DNA of 41,034 nucleotides. It comes from Lachnospiraceae bacterium. Its GTDB lineage: Bacteria > Bacillota > Clostridia > Lachnospirales > Lachnospiraceae. The notes under the pieces were generated by a model, which saw nothing but the letters and a program-made list of their open reading frames with translations, was not told the origin of the DNA and did not search any database. The translations under genes were made by a program, and so were the position numbers. Positions 8,175 through 17,184 of the stretch are shown here, piece by piece. Where the stretch lies: assembly GCA_024698485.1 (NCBI GenBank), contig JAILRC010000088.1:1-41034 (forward strand), in the 5' to 3' direction. Position 1 is the first letter of the stretch; each line of letters opens with the position of its first letter.

Positions 8175-9052
8175 ATAAAAATTTTTGAAATCACATCAAT
8201 TGCATCATCAATTGATGTGACTGCCGCGGCTCCCGACTTAATGACATCAAGGCATCCTGCCGACATGGGATCGTCTATTCTTCCAGGAACAGCCATGATC
8301 TCTTTTCCCTGCTCCACGCCGTAATTCACGGTGATCAGTGAACCCGATCTGTAAGGCGCCTCTATCACTAGAACCGCATTTGAAAGCCCCGCTATCAGTC
8401 TGTTTCTTCTGGGAAAATTGACGGCGACGGGCTCCCCTCCCGGCGGGATCTCGGAAATGATGCCTCCCTGTTTTTTTAGTCTCTCATAGAGATCCGCATT
8501 ATTTTTCGGATAGATCACATCCGCTCCCGATCCCAGCACACCAAAAGTTTCTCCTCCCCTGTCCAGCACCTGTCTCTGGACCCGTCCGTCGATGCCCAGA
8601 GCCATTCCCGAAACGATCTGTATCCCATGTCTCGAAAGCCCCTCACCGAAGTAATCCGCCATTCTGAGGCCATAATCCGTACAATTCCTGCACCCTACCA
8701 CAGCCACGGTTTTTCTTTTTTCATCGGGAAGCCTCCCGTAATAATACAGGCATAATGGCGGAAGATAAATGTTTTTGAGATTTTCCGGATAATCCTCATC
8801 TTCCGGGCAAAGGATCTTCATCCCTCCCCCTTCCGCTTTTTCAAAATTCTTTAAACATTCTTCCTTAAACCGTGGATCCGACATTTCACTCTTCCCTTTT
8901 ATCCATCCGCAATGCCCGGTCAATTCCTCAAGGTCTTTTTCCGACACAGTTTCATAAAGTCGTTCAACTCCCACTGCCAAAAGGTTTTGTTTCTCCTCGG
9001 GGGTAAGACATTTTAATGAATTTAGCCAATGATAGCAAAGTCTATTATTCAC
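8171..9052 (-). CDS. dprA: DNA-processing protein DprA
   Basis: DprA loads RecA onto incoming single-stranded DNA during transformation. The 293-residue protein has the Rossmann-like core motifs of the family: VAVVGCRNCTDYG (116-128), SGMALGIDG (148-156), GSGADVIYPKNN (174-185), FPRRNRLIAGLS (213-224) and GSLITV. The N-terminal region is a short helical domain. The protein ends soon after the core, so the C-terminal winged helix found in longer DprA proteins is missing, as in many Firmicutes. The start is GTG at 9052, 8 bp inside the comM end, with AGGAAGG upstream. This implies translational coupling to comM. Confidence 0.95.
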   Translation of the reverse strand: MNNRLCYHWLNSLKCLTPEEKQNLLAVGVERLYETVSEKDLEELTGHCGWIKGKSEMSDPRFKEECLKNFEKAEGGGMKILCPEDEDYPENLKNIYLPPLCLYYYGRLPDEKRKTVAVVGCRNCTDYGLRMADYFGEGLSRHGIQIVSGMALGIDGRVQRQVLDRGGETFGVLGSGADVIYPKNNADLYERLKKQGGIISEIPPGGEPVAVNFPRRNRLIAGLSNAVLVIEAPYRSGSLITVNYGVEQGKEIMAVPGRIDDPMSAGCLDVIKSGAAAVTSIDDAIDVISKIFI

Positions 9053-10508
9053 TCAGCCTTCCTTTCCGGGTAAAGAAGAATGCTTCCCTAAGATGTTCGG
9101 GCAGGATCCTTTCTTCATCTTCGTAATCTGCCACGGTTCTGGCAACCCTCAAAAGTTTAAAGTAATCGGACACGGAAAAATCCGCAGGTAAGAGTTTGTT
9201 CAAAAGAGACACGCATTCTTCCGAAAGTACACAGATCTCTTCCGTTTCCCCATCGCTCATCCGGGAATTGAGTTTCAGTTCTCCGTTAAATCTGGCATAT
9301 TGTCTTTCTGCGGCTCTTTGAATCTTTTCAGTCACATGCTCGTCATTTTCTTTTTGCATTATCCTTTTGAATTCCGGTTCTTTTACATATACGAACATAT
9401 CCGTTTCCGCATCAAAAAACGTATTGACGGAAGAAAGATGTTTTTGGATCTGTTTAAGTGAACAGATACATCTCCCTCTGTCGGGGAACGCTCCGCAGGG
9501 GCACAGAGTTCCTGACACCATCAGTTTAAGATCCGAAGAATAATTTCCTTTTTTATCATCCACTTGTCCCGTCCTTACGAGATAATCTTTTAGTTCCGAA
9601 AGTGTCTGACTTTTAATCCCGTTAACGCCTTCGATGAAAAGAACACCTTTATGCGCCGCAAAAAGCTCTTTTTCCTCCGGAAGACCGCAACTGTCCACCG
9701 TCACGCATTTTCTCTTTACTTCGGCGGAAAAGGGATTTCCAAGAACTGAATTCATCTTAAGGATCTCAAGGATCTCTCCGGGAGTCAATGGAGGCAAAAG
9801 TTTTACCATTGCCTCTGCAAGTTTTCTTTTTTCATTTTCCGAATTTCCGGCCATAAATAGATGGTGCCCTCCCGAAGCCGAAATGATCAATGCCCTTTTT
9901 ACGCTTTCATCGCAATAGACACCGTTAAAGGGATGCTTTTCGAGAGAAACATCAAATTTCGGGACTATGTCTGATACAGGACTAAACCGCTTCGAAGCAT
10001 TATTCTCCGTCAATAAGTCCGCAAGTTCTTCCACATTATTGACTCCGCACATTGGGACGCCGTCGGACCATCCAAGTTCATCCAGATTTTCCTTTGGGCA
10101 TATGACCCCAAGACCGTTTTTTTTGGCAACAAAAACAAGAGGTAAAAGTCCTTTTACCTTTTTAATTCTGCCATCCAAAGACAGTTCTCCCACTATTAAA
10201 TATTTCTCCGAACTATTTTCGGGAATATAGCCGAAAGCGGCCAGAAGTGCCGCGGCTATCGGAAGATCGAAGGATGTTCCTTCCTTTTTGATCTCTGCAG
10301 GTGACATATTTACCGTAATATGCTTGGGCGGAAGAATGAATCCCGAGTTTTCCAAAGCGATCTTAACTCTTTCTCTGGATTCCTTCACATCTCCTGCGAT
10401 GCCTCCTACCATTTGAAAGCAAGGCAAACCGTTGCGTATGTCCGCTTCAATGGTAACAAGAATGCCGTTTATTCCCGCAACGGCTGCGGTATAACTTTTA
10501 CAGAACAC
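9045..10508 (-). CDS. ComM/YifB family protein with a degenerate ATPase core
   Basis: ComM/YifB proteins are hexameric AAA+ helicases; in transformable bacteria ComM drives branch migration of incoming DNA. The 487-residue protein aligns over the whole family. The N-terminal S5/Lon-like domain has GLPCFQMVGG, NMSPAEIKKEGTSFDLPIA and GELSLDGRIK. The central part has LCPCGAFPDRGRCICS, and the C-terminus RVARTVAD. However, where family members have a GPPGxGKT/S Walker A loop this protein has AGNSENEKRK (220-229). The Walker B Asp-Glu is replaced in GVLFIEGVNG (288-297). The usual LSGPLLDRID arginine-finger segment reads LSSVNTFFDAETD (358-370). ATP hydrolysis is therefore unlikely. The start is GTG at 10508, with GAGG 5 nt before it. 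It is followed by an overlapping dprA. Confidence 0.85.
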   Translation of the reverse strand: MFCKSYTAAVAGINGILVTIEADIRNGLPCFQMVGGIAGDVKESRERVKIALENSGFILPPKHITVNMSPAEIKKEGTSFDLPIAAALLAAFGYIPENSSEKYLIVGELSLDGRIKKVKGLLPLVFVAKKNGLGVICPKENLDELGWSDGVPMCGVNNVEELADLLTENNASKRFSPVSDIVPKFDVSLEKHPFNGVYCDESVKRALIISASGGHHLFMAGNSENEKRKLAEAMVKLLPPLTPGEILEILKMNSVLGNPFSAEVKRKCVTVDSCGLPEEKELFAAHKGVLFIEGVNGIKSQTLSELKDYLVRTGQVDDKKGNYSSDLKLMVSGTLCPCGAFPDRGRCICSLKQIQKHLSSVNTFFDAETDMFVYVKEPEFKRIMQKENDEHVTEKIQRAAERQYARFNGELKLNSRMSDGETEEICVLSEECVSLLNKLLPADFSVSDYFKLLRVARTVADYEDEERILPEHLREAFFFTRKGRLSE

Positions 10509-10555
10509 ATTAGCCTCATTTCTCTTCCGGGAGCAGTGAATCTATGTGTGCTGAT

Positions 10556-10585
10556 AATATAACAAAACCTCCCGACTAAAGTCAA
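10556..10585 (-). promoter_or_regulatory. Possible comM promoter inside the nrdR terminator
   Basis: On the minus strand, TTGACT (10580-10585) and TATATT (10556-10561) are 18 bp apart. The -35 lies in the stem of the nrdR terminator. Each box matches 5 of 6 consensus bases. Confidence 0.4.
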
Positions 10586-10593
10586 GAGGTTTT
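10564..10593 (-). terminator. Terminator after nrdR
   Basis: A 13-bp stem, including two G-T pairs, begins AAAACCTC on the minus strand and closes with GAGGTTTT over a 4-nt loop. A T-rich stretch follows, 12 nt past the nrdR stop. Confidence 0.65.
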
Positions 10594-10605
10594 GGATCGT
10601 ACAAA

Positions 10606-11061
10606 CTATTTACTTTCAAGTATCTTTTTGAGTTCGTCCATGAATGTGCCCACATCTTTAAATTCACGATAAACAGATGCGAACCGCACATATGCGACAG
10701 GGTCGAGATCACGCAGTTTGTCCATGACCATCTCACCGATGATGGTGCTGGGTATCTCCTTTTCTTCACGATTGTAGATGGAAGTTTCCACCTCATCCAC
10801 CAGTTCGTTGATCTGAGCAACGGAAATGGGACGTTTGTGACAAGATCTGAACACACCTGAAGCAATCTTCTCACGGTCGTAAGGTTCTCTTGTGTTGTCC
10901 TTTTTGATAACCACAAGAGGAATGGTCTCGATCTTTTCGTAGGTGGTAAATCGCTTGCCGCATTCATCGCATTCGCGTCTGCGCCTGATACTCAGCCCGT
11001 CTTCTGCCGGTCTTGAATCAATAACTCTTGTATTTTCTTTATTGCAATAAGGACATTTCAT
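10606..11061 (-). CDS. nrdR: Transcriptional repressor NrdR
   Basis: NrdR senses ATP/dATP and represses ribonucleotide reductase genes. The 151 residues match the family length of 150-155. The N-terminal zinc ribbon uses Cys3, Cys6, Cys31 and Cys34 (MKCPYCNKENTRVIDSR and RRECDECGKRF). The ATP-cone follows with PLVVIKKDNTREPYDREKI, and the C-terminal part has VAYVRFASVYREF. The frame is open to 11136, but ATG at 11061 has GGAGGG 6 nt upstream and is the canonical start. It appears to be a single-gene transcript with its own promoter and terminator. Palindromes overlap that promoter. Confidence 0.97.
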   Translation of the reverse strand: MKCPYCNKENTRVIDSRPAEDGLSIRRRRECDECGKRFTTYEKIETIPLVVIKKDNTREPYDREKIASGVFRSCHKRPISVAQINELVDEVETSIYNREEKEIPSTIIGEMVMDKLRDLDPVAYVRFASVYREFKDVGTFMDELKKILESK

Positions 11062-11099
11062 AAAGGACCCTCCGCACAAATGCATTAACCCAAAAGAAA

Positions 11100-11121
11100 T
11101 ACAACATCTTGTATAATTGTA
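11100..11121. promoter_or_regulatory. Inverted repeats overlapping the nrdR promoter
   Basis: TACAACATCTTGTA (11100-11113, five-base arms) adjoins and partly overlaps a second symmetric element, TTGTATAATTGTACAA. Both cover the -10 and start-site region of nrdR. They could be an operator, perhaps NrdR-box-like, but the match to a NrdR box is loose. Confidence 0.3.
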
Positions 11122-11144
11122 CAAAATCCGGCACAATATTTCAA
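11116..11144 (-). promoter_or_regulatory. Promoter of nrdR
   Basis: On the minus strand, -35 TTGAAA (11139-11144) and -10 TACAAT (11116-11121) are 17 bp apart, 54 nt before the nrdR ATG. Confidence 0.6.
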
Positions 11145-11182
11145 TATCAAAAATTAATTTTTTTAATCATTTTTACATGATT

Positions 11183-12028
11183 TCAAGCCTCTTCGTAGCA
11201 CTTTCTCACATATGCCTTGGAAGCCTCCACGTTTTCGGGCAGACTGTCTTCCAAAAGCACGTTGATGAAAGGCTTTTTCTTCTTTATTATACCGAAGAGA
11301 TGAGGAATGTCGAAACGTCCTTCTCCGAGAGTCACAGGTCTTGAAACGATCTTTCCGTCCTGAACAAAGTAATCCTTTAAATGGATGACATCGATCTCGT
11401 CTCCCAGAATGTCAAACATCTCGTCCACAATATCATTTCCGTGAGATTCATTCTCAGCGTTAAACATATTGATGGGGTCAAAGATGACCCTGAGGTTGGG
11501 TGAAGAGATGGTGTCAATAACCTTCTTCGTTCTCTCGGGGGTGTGCATGATGTGGTTCCATACAGGTTCTATGCCCACACAGACACCCATTTTTTCCGCA
11601 TAGGAAACCACGGGGCGAAGTCCTTCTATAAAGGTGTTCAAAGCCGCATCCGTATGGTTTTCGGGGCAAGGCCTGTACTCTGTATTCACAGCCCCCGTCT
11701 CGGTGCCCACGACACCGCATCCCAGAAGAGAAGCAAAACGGATGTGAGTCTTGTATACATCCTGAGTCTTTTTAAGCTGCTCCTTGTCAGGCGTGGCAAG
11801 ATTATGATAGCATCCCAGCACGGAAACTCTCACATCATTCTTTGCAAAAAGATCTCTTAAATACATGGCCATACCGCTTGTCATGGCAGCAGGCTCCGTA
11901 TTAAACGATGTAAAAGCCTTGGGCAATGCCAGCTGTGTGCAGCAAAAGCCCGCCTTCCTGATGTTTGCTACCCATTCTTCCACGGGAGCCTGGGGCATAT
12001 CATGTCCTCTGATTCCGAATTGCAACAT
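11183..12028 (-). CDS. Sugar phosphate isomerase/epimerase family TIM-barrel protein
   Basis: This belongs to the xylose-isomerase-like/AP-endonuclease-2 TIM-barrel superfamily, whose members isomerise or epimerise sugars using a bound divalent metal. The 281-residue protein shows the expected metal ligands in order: Glu154 (GIEPVWNH), Asp184 (VIFDPINMF), His216 (VIHLKD) and Glu260 (VLLED). The N-terminal LQFGIRGHDM resembles the first barrel strand of the family. No signal peptide is seen, so it is cytoplasmic. AAAGGAG precedes the ATG. It lies 22 nt downstream of fhs and is probably co-transcribed with it. The exact substrate cannot be read from sequence, and neighbours give no clear sugar pathway. 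Confidence 0.85.
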   Translation of the reverse strand: MLQFGIRGHDMPQAPVEEWVANIRKAGFCCTQLALPKAFTSFNTEPAAMTSGMAMYLRDLFAKNDVRVSVLGCYHNLATPDKEQLKKTQDVYKTHIRFASLLGCGVVGTETGAVNTEYRPCPENHTDAALNTFIEGLRPVVSYAEKMGVCVGIEPVWNHIMHTPERTKKVIDTISSPNLRVIFDPINMFNAENESHGNDIVDEMFDILGDEIDVIHLKDYFVQDGKIVSRPVTLGEGRFDIPHLFGIIKKKKPFINVLLEDSLPENVEASKAYVRKCYEEA

Positions 12029-12050
12029 TTGAATTCTCCTTTAATATCTT

Positions 12051-13718
12051 TTAAAACAGACCACTGATCTTTCCGTCGATGACATCGATGCGCTCCGCAG
12101 CGGGAACCTTGGGAAGTCCGGGCATGGTCATCATAGTTCCGGTAATGGCCACAAGGAAACCTGCGCCCGCACTCATATAGGCCTCACGGATGTTGACTGT
12201 AAAGCCTGTGGGACGGCCCAGCTTCTTGGGATCGTCGGAAAGTGAATATTGGTTCTTTGCAAGACATACGGGGCAATTGCCGTAGCCCATTTCTTCTATC
12301 TTTTTGATCTCTTTCAGCGCGGAAGCATCATAGGTAACATTCTCCGCACCGTAGATCTCTTTACATACCGTCTCGATCTTCTTGCAAAGAGAAAGATCAT
12401 CCTCATAAAGAGGCTTGAATTCACTCTTTTTGTTCTCGAGGGTATCAAGTATCCTTTCAGCAAGCGCGATACCGCCTTCGCCGCCCTTTTCCCAAACCTC
12501 GGAAAGAGCAAAATCGCAGTTTCTCTCACGACAGAATTTCTCTACGAAAGCAAGTTCCGCATCGGTGTCGGAAAGGAAACGGTTAAGGGTAACGATAACG
12601 GGCACATGATACTTCTGAAGGTTCTCGATGTGTTTTTCAAGGTTTGTAATACCCTTCTTAAGAGCCTCCAAGTTTTCCGTTCCCAGTTCGGACTTGTCAA
12701 CTCCGCCGTTATATTTGATGGCACGTACCGTAGCCACAAGAACCACGGCATCGGGCTTGAGCCCTGCCATACGGCACTTGATGTCAAAGAATTTCTCCGC
12801 ACCCAGATCCGCACCGAAACCTGCTTCGGTGATGACATAATCAGCCAGTTTCAGAGCAGTCTTTGTAGCTCTTACGGAATTACAGCCGTGAGCAATGTTT
12901 GCAAAAGGACCGCCGTGAACGATGGCAGGTGTATGTTCGAGAGTCTGGATGAGGTTGGGCTGCATGGCGTCTTTTAAAAGAGCTGCCATGGATCCCACCG
13001 CATTGAGGTCGGCTGCCGTAACCGGGCTGCCGTCATATCTATATGCCACGATGATACGGCCGAGTCTCTTCTTAAGATCCTCCATATCAGCGGACAGGCA
13101 AAGGATAGCCATGATCTCCGACGCTACGGTGATGATGAAATGATCCTCTCTCGCTACACCGTCGGACTTCTTTCCGAGACCGATGATGCAGTTTCTTAAG
13201 GCTCTGTCGTTCATATCTTCGCAGCGCTTCCATACAACCTGCTTGGGATCAATGCCCAGCTGATTTCCCTGGAAAATGTGGTTGTCAAGCATCGCTGCAA
13301 GAAGATTGTTGGCAGAAGTGATAGCATGAAAATCTCCTGTAAAATGAAGGTTCAAATCTTCCATGGGTACCACCTGGGCATATCCACCGCCTGCAGCTCC
13401 TCCCTTAATGCCGAAGCAGGGACCGAGAGAAGGCTCTCTGAGGGCGATGACCGCCTTTTTATTAAGTTTACCCATGGCTTCACCGATGCCTACGGTCGTG
13501 GTGGTCTTTCCTTCACCTGCGGGTGTGGGGTTTACCGCAGTGACCAGAACGAGTTTGCCGTTAGGTCTTGAGGCAAGGGAGTTGATAAGGTTCTCTGATA
13601 ACTTGGCCTTGTACTTTCCGTAAAGTTCAAGTTCTTCAGCGTCGATGTCAAGTCTCTTTGCGACTTCGGTAATGGGAAGCATTGAAGCTTCCTGAGCGAT
13701 CTGAATGTCGGATTTCAT
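12051..13718 (-). CDS. fhs: Formate--tetrahydrofolate ligase
   Basis: Fhs joins formate to tetrahydrofolate using ATP to make 10-formyl-THF, feeding purine synthesis and one-carbon metabolism. The 555 residues match the family's usual 555-560. The N-terminal P-loop is [13 protein letters not shown] (about 65-77). Other family stretches are [23 protein letters not shown] in part, LNLHFTGD and [14 protein letters not shown]. The C-terminus has [20 protein letters not shown]. The ATG follows GGAAGG. It lies 30 nt after ftsK and 22 nt before the epimerase gene. No folate riboswitch could fit in the short upstream gap. Confidence 0.97.
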   Translation of the reverse strand: MKSDIQIAQEASMLPITEVAKRLDIDAEELELYGKYKAKLSENLINSLASRPNGKLVLVTAVNPTPAGEGKTTTTVGIGEAMGKLNKKAVIALREPSLGPCFGIKGGAAGGGYAQVVPMEDLNLHFTGDFHAITSANNLLAAMLDNHIFQGNQLGIDPKQVVWKRCEDMNDRALRNCIIGLGKKSDGVAREDHFIITVASEIMAILCLSADMEDLKKRLGRIIVAYRYDGSPVTAADLNAVGSMAALLKDAMQPNLIQTLEHTPAIVHGGPFANIAHGCNSVRATKTALKLADYVITEAGFGADLGAEKFFDIKCRMAGLKPDAVVLVATVRAIKYNGGVDKSELGTENLEALKKGITNLEKHIENLQKYHVPVIVTLNRFLSDTDAELAFVEKFCRERNCDFALSEVWEKGGEGGIALAERILDTLENKKSEFKPLYEDDLSLCKKIETVCKEIYGAENVTYDASALKEIKKIEEMGYGNCPVCLAKNQYSLSDDPKKLGRPTGFTVNIREAYMSAGAGFLVAITGTMMTMPGLPKVPAAERIDVIDGKISGLF

Positions 13719-13748
13719 AGTTTTTTCCTTCCTAAATGCAATATGTTG

Positions 13749-16700
13749 TTATTGTTGCTCCCTGAGCATATTTTCGTAATCCGATGCAGTCATAAGGATC
13801 TGTCTGGGCTTATTTCCGTCTTCTTCGGAAACCACCCCCGCCTCAGCCAGCTGGTCCATGATCCTGGCAGCACGGTTGAATCCGATCTTGTATGCTCTCT
13901 GAAGCATACCTATGGAAGCTTTCTCTTTTTCAATGATCAGTCTTCCGGCTTCTTCGAAGTACTCATCACGGCCGTCGTCATTCTGAACGACGCCACGTGC
14001 ATCCCCCGACTTTCCTTCGTCATTTGCCCGTGCTATCTTTTCGTTTATGGCTTCACTATAAACCGCAGGGGAGTTTTCCTTTGTGATGAAATCAACAACG
14101 GAATTCACTTCCTTGTCGGATACGAAACAACCTTGGATCCTCACAGGCTTCGACATACCTGTGGGATAATACAACATATCACCTTTGCCCAGGAGCTTTT
14201 CTGCGCCGACATTGTCAAGGATGGTCCTTGAATCCACGCCGGATGAAACCGCAAAAGCTATTCTGGAAGGAATATTAGCTTTAATGAGACCTGTAATGAC
14301 ATTTACGGAAGGTCTCTGAGTAGCGATTATAAGGTGCATACCGCAGGCTCTTGCCTTTTGTGCAAGACGGCAGATGGAATCTTCCACTTCGTTGGAAGCA
14401 ACCATCATCAGGTCTGCCAGCTCGTCTACGATGATGACCATCTGAGGCAGGATGGGATAATTTTCATCCACATATCCGTTTTCCGCTTCCTGCTTTACTC
14501 TCTCGTTGTAACCCTTAAGGTCTCTTACGGAAAGTTCCGCAAATTTCTTGTATCTCTCATCCATTTCCACACAAGCCCAGTTGAGCGCGGAAGCAGCCTT
14601 CTTGGGGTCTGTGACAACAGGGATCAGAAGATGCGGTATACCGTTGTATACCGAAAGTTCAACCACCTTAGGGTCGATCATGATGAGTTTCACATCCTCG
14701 GGCTTGAACTCATAAAGGATACTCATAACGATGGTGTTGATGCAGACGGATTTACCGGAACCTGTTGCACCTGCGATCATTAGATGAGGCATCTTTGCGA
14801 TATCTCCGATGATGTTTGTCCCGTCAATGCTCTTTCCTACGGTGAAAGGTATCTTACCCTTGGCATTGGCAAATTCATCGCTTTCAACAAGTTCACGGAA
14901 GGTTACCATGGTATTCTCACGGTTGGGAACTTCTATGCCCACCGCAGCTTTGCCCGGAATGGGAGCTTCGATACGTATGTCTGCTGCTGCAAGATTCAGT
15001 TTGATGTCATCCGCAAGATTGGTGATCCTGGAAACCTTGACACCCACCTCGGGCTGAAGCTCGTATCTTGTAACGGAAGGACCTCTCTGAACATTGGTGA
15101 TGGTAACCCTTACTCCGAAACTGTCCAGGGTCTTCTGCAACTTATCCGCAGTCTCCGTAAGTTCGTCGGTGTTGTCCTCGTTTTCTCTGTGAACCGGAGG
15201 ATCCAGGAGTTCGATGGGCGGAAAGACATATTCCTTGGGCAAGGGCTCGATGGCCATCTGATTGTTCATCTCTTCCACGATCTGCGTTCCTATCTCGGGT
15301 CTTTCCACATTCCCGTCAGGGCTTTCATCAAGCAGGGAAATGGGTTCTTCGTAGTCCTCGTTCTCCGTGTCGCCTTCGTGATCGTATTGGTCTGTTAAAT
15401 TATTGTCATTTTCTGTTGCTGTTCCAAAGATATCATCATCTTCGTTTTCAGCAACCTCATCTTTTTTCTCGTCGTAAACGGGCTTTTTGTAATTCAGAGG
15501 TCTGTTGGCAGCTCCGCTTAAAGCATAGGGTACACTGTCCACAGTCTTTGCAAGTTCTTCCTTATCATAGGAGAACTCCTTGTCCCTGAGAGCCGTTTCG
15601 GAAAAACTCATTTCTTTCTTTTCGTTTTCGGGAGCTATCAGGTCCTCGTCGCCGTCGGTGATATATTCTTTAACTTCCGCTCTGGGCTTAAAGATGCTCA
15701 CAGCACGGTTGGGTGTGGTGACAGTCTCTCTGATCTCTTTCTTTCCGAAGAATTTCTTATTGAGTTCTGATTCATAGATGCTGTCATTTTCCTGATCGTC
15801 CGCAGTCTCATCCGCGGCCGGAACATTTGTCGGCTGCTCTTCCTGAAGTTCATCGGAAACTTCTTTTTCTTCTTCCTTCACTGCGGCAAAAGGCTTGGTC
15901 TCGGTCTTTCCTCCGAAGAAATTGAACTTACCGTCCTTTTCCTTTCTGTCGGACTTTTTCTCAAGATGGGATCTCTTAAGACTCTCTTCGAATTCTCTTT
16001 CCTCCGGATCCTCTTCCGTACCTTCGGGATAGTCAACGGGAAGTTTTACTCTGAGGCCTGAAGACTGATCATATCCTTCTTCATCCCCATCCTCTTCGCC
16101 TTCATAAACACCTTCACGGTTGCCTGAACCTCTGAGCATGCTCTCGACGCCGGTCTTTCTGCTTTCAAGATACTCTTCCGCTTCTTCGCTGGTAAGATAC
16201 TGCTCGTAAAGCTCGTTCATTTCCCTGCGTTTTTCAAGTCTCTCCGCATTGCTTTCCTTTATGCTCTCGGAGATCCGCTTGAACATGGCTCTTCCCGAGA
16301 TCATCAAAAGGCAGATGATCTCCAGAGTAGCAAGAACTATGTAAGATCCCACTATATCAAACCATTGTACCACCATCTGACAGATGATGCCGCCCACAAG
16401 ACCGCCTCCGGTCTTATTAGCCTTTGCATACTCGTAGTAATCCATGGGGGTCATCACCTTTGTGGTCTCTCCCAATGCTATCTGAATGATGGCCGCCATA
16501 AGGACAAAAGCCGCAAAAGCTTCTATGACCTTAAATATATATCTGATCCCGCTCTTCCTGTTTGCTATGAAAAAGCATACAAGCACCACAATGAGAAGGG
16601 GAACGATGTAGGCCAGCCATCCGAAAAGTCCGAAAAGAGCTCCGTTCACCGTTTCGCCGGCGATACCGCTCAGTTTAAAATTGCTCAATACCAGCAGGAT

Positions 16701-16952
16701 CGCAATCGCAATGGAGATGAAAATGGTCATTTCATCGAAGATCGCTCTTCTTTCCTGAGCTCTCTCTTCTTTTTCCTGAGCCAGACGTTCCTGCTCCCGT
16801 TCAAGAGCTGCCCTTTCGGCCTTGGTCATTTTCTTTTCCTTGGTGGCGTTTTCGTTTCCCTTTTTAGCGTTGCCGCCTTTTTTATCTTTATTCTTTTTTG
16901 AAGCTGAACCTGCTGTTCCGTTTTTCTTAGCTGTTTCTTTCGTATCAGACAT
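13749..16952 (-). CDS. ftsK: DNA translocase FtsK/SpoIIIE
   Basis: This hexameric motor pumps DNA through the closing septum and helps chromosome separation. The 1067-residue protein begins with a Lys/Glu-rich cytoplasmic stretch of about 70 residues. Four membrane segments follow at about 75-92, 104-130, 138-160 and 184-218, then a low-complexity acidic linker (about 220-565). The alpha/beta motor has Walker A GATGSGKS at 728-735 and Walker [12 protein letters not shown] near 838-848. The C-terminal gamma domain (about 996-1063, [22 protein letters not shown]) reads orientation sequences on DNA. The linker is longer than in SpoIIIE (about 790 residues in total). AAAGGA precedes the ATG. Upstream is a dedicated promoter and a folded leader. 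Confidence 0.95.
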   Translation of the reverse strand: MSDTKETAKKNGTAGSASKKNKDKKGGNAKKGNENATKEKKMTKAERAALEREQERLAQEKEERAQERRAIFDEMTIFISIAIAILLVLSNFKLSGIAGETVNGALFGLFGWLAYIVPLLIVVLVCFFIANRKSGIRYIFKVIEAFAAFVLMAAIIQIALGETTKVMTPMDYYEYAKANKTGGGLVGGIICQMVVQWFDIVGSYIVLATLEIICLLMISGRAMFKRISESIKESNAERLEKRREMNELYEQYLTSEEAEEYLESRKTGVESMLRGSGNREGVYEGEEDGDEEGYDQSSGLRVKLPVDYPEGTEEDPEEREFEESLKRSHLEKKSDRKEKDGKFNFFGGKTETKPFAAVKEEEKEVSDELQEEQPTNVPAADETADDQENDSIYESELNKKFFGKKEIRETVTTPNRAVSIFKPRAEVKEYITDGDEDLIAPENEKKEMSFSETALRDKEFSYDKEELAKTVDSVPYALSGAANRPLNYKKPVYDEKKDEVAENEDDDIFGTATENDNNLTDQYDHEGDTENEDYEEPISLLDESPDGNVERPEIGTQIVEEMNNQMAIEPLPKEYVFPPIELLDPPVHRENEDNTDELTETADKLQKTLDSFGVRVTITNVQRGPSVTRYELQPEVGVKVSRITNLADDIKLNLAAADIRIEAPIPGKAAVGIEVPNRENTMVTFRELVESDEFANAKGKIPFTVGKSIDGTNIIGDIAKMPHLMIAGATGSGKSVCINTIVMSILYEFKPEDVKLIMIDPKVVELSVYNGIPHLLIPVVTDPKKAASALNWACVEMDERYKKFAELSVRDLKGYNERVKQEAENGYVDENYPILPQMVIIVDELADLMMVASNEVEDSICRLAQKARACGMHLIIATQRPSVNVITGLIKANIPSRIAFAVSSGVDSRTILDNVGAEKLLGKGDMLYYPTGMSKPVRIQGCFVSDKEVNSVVDFITKENSPAVYSEAINEKIARANDEGKSGDARGVVQNDDGRDEYFEEAGRLIIEKEKASIGMLQRAYKIGFNRAARIMDQLAEAGVVSEEDGNKPRQILMTASDYENMLREQQ

Positions 16953-17026
16953 TATAAGTATCCTTTTCGTGATAATGAATATAAGAATGCGATGATTCGC
17001 AATTGAAGATCATACATCATAAAAGA

Positions 17027-17080
17027 GGCAGTTTCATGTCAAAAAGATCCGGCTCTTCTCAGATAAGAGCAAAAACTGCC
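17027..17080 (-). other. Folded 5' leader element upstream of ftsK
   Basis: On the minus-strand transcript an outer 8-bp stem (GGCAGTTT at 17073-17080 by position, pairing with 17027-17034) encloses an inner 6-bp hairpin (17052-17057 with 17065-17070, GCTCTT/AAGAGC). A short U-rich stretch follows the outer stem. It lies between the ftsK promoter and start codon. It resembles no RNA family I can name. Confidence 0.4.
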
Positions 17081-17102
17081 ATCTTGTTACACGATCACTA
17101 CG

Positions 17103-17130
17103 ATTATACTATATCTTGAATAAAAATCAA
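17103..17130 (-). promoter_or_regulatory. Promoter of ftsK
   Basis: On the minus strand, -35 TTGATT (17125-17130) and a perfect -10 TATAAT (17103-17108) are 16 bp apart, directly after the pnp terminator. The predicted leader is about 145 nt. Confidence 0.6.
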
Positions 17131-17139
17131 ATGAAAAAT

Positions 17140-17161
17140 AAGGCCGGAATTATCCGACCTT
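17140..17161 (-). terminator. Terminator after pnp
   Basis: A 9-bp stem (AAGGTCGGA with TCCGGCCTT, one G-T pair, 4-nt loop) is followed by ATTTTTC on the minus strand, 23 nt past the pnp stop. Confidence 0.8.
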
Positions 17162-17184
17162 ACTTATAAATAGACTGTATTGCT

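Noticed and set aside
11164-11182. Hairpin AATCAT/ATGATT after the epimerase gene as a terminator
   Set aside because: The stem is only 6 bp of weak pairs and is followed by A residues rather than a T run on the transcript strand.
14784-15398. Plus-strand open frame of 204 codons
   Set aside because: Antisense to the ftsK motor region; composition is that of a shadow frame.
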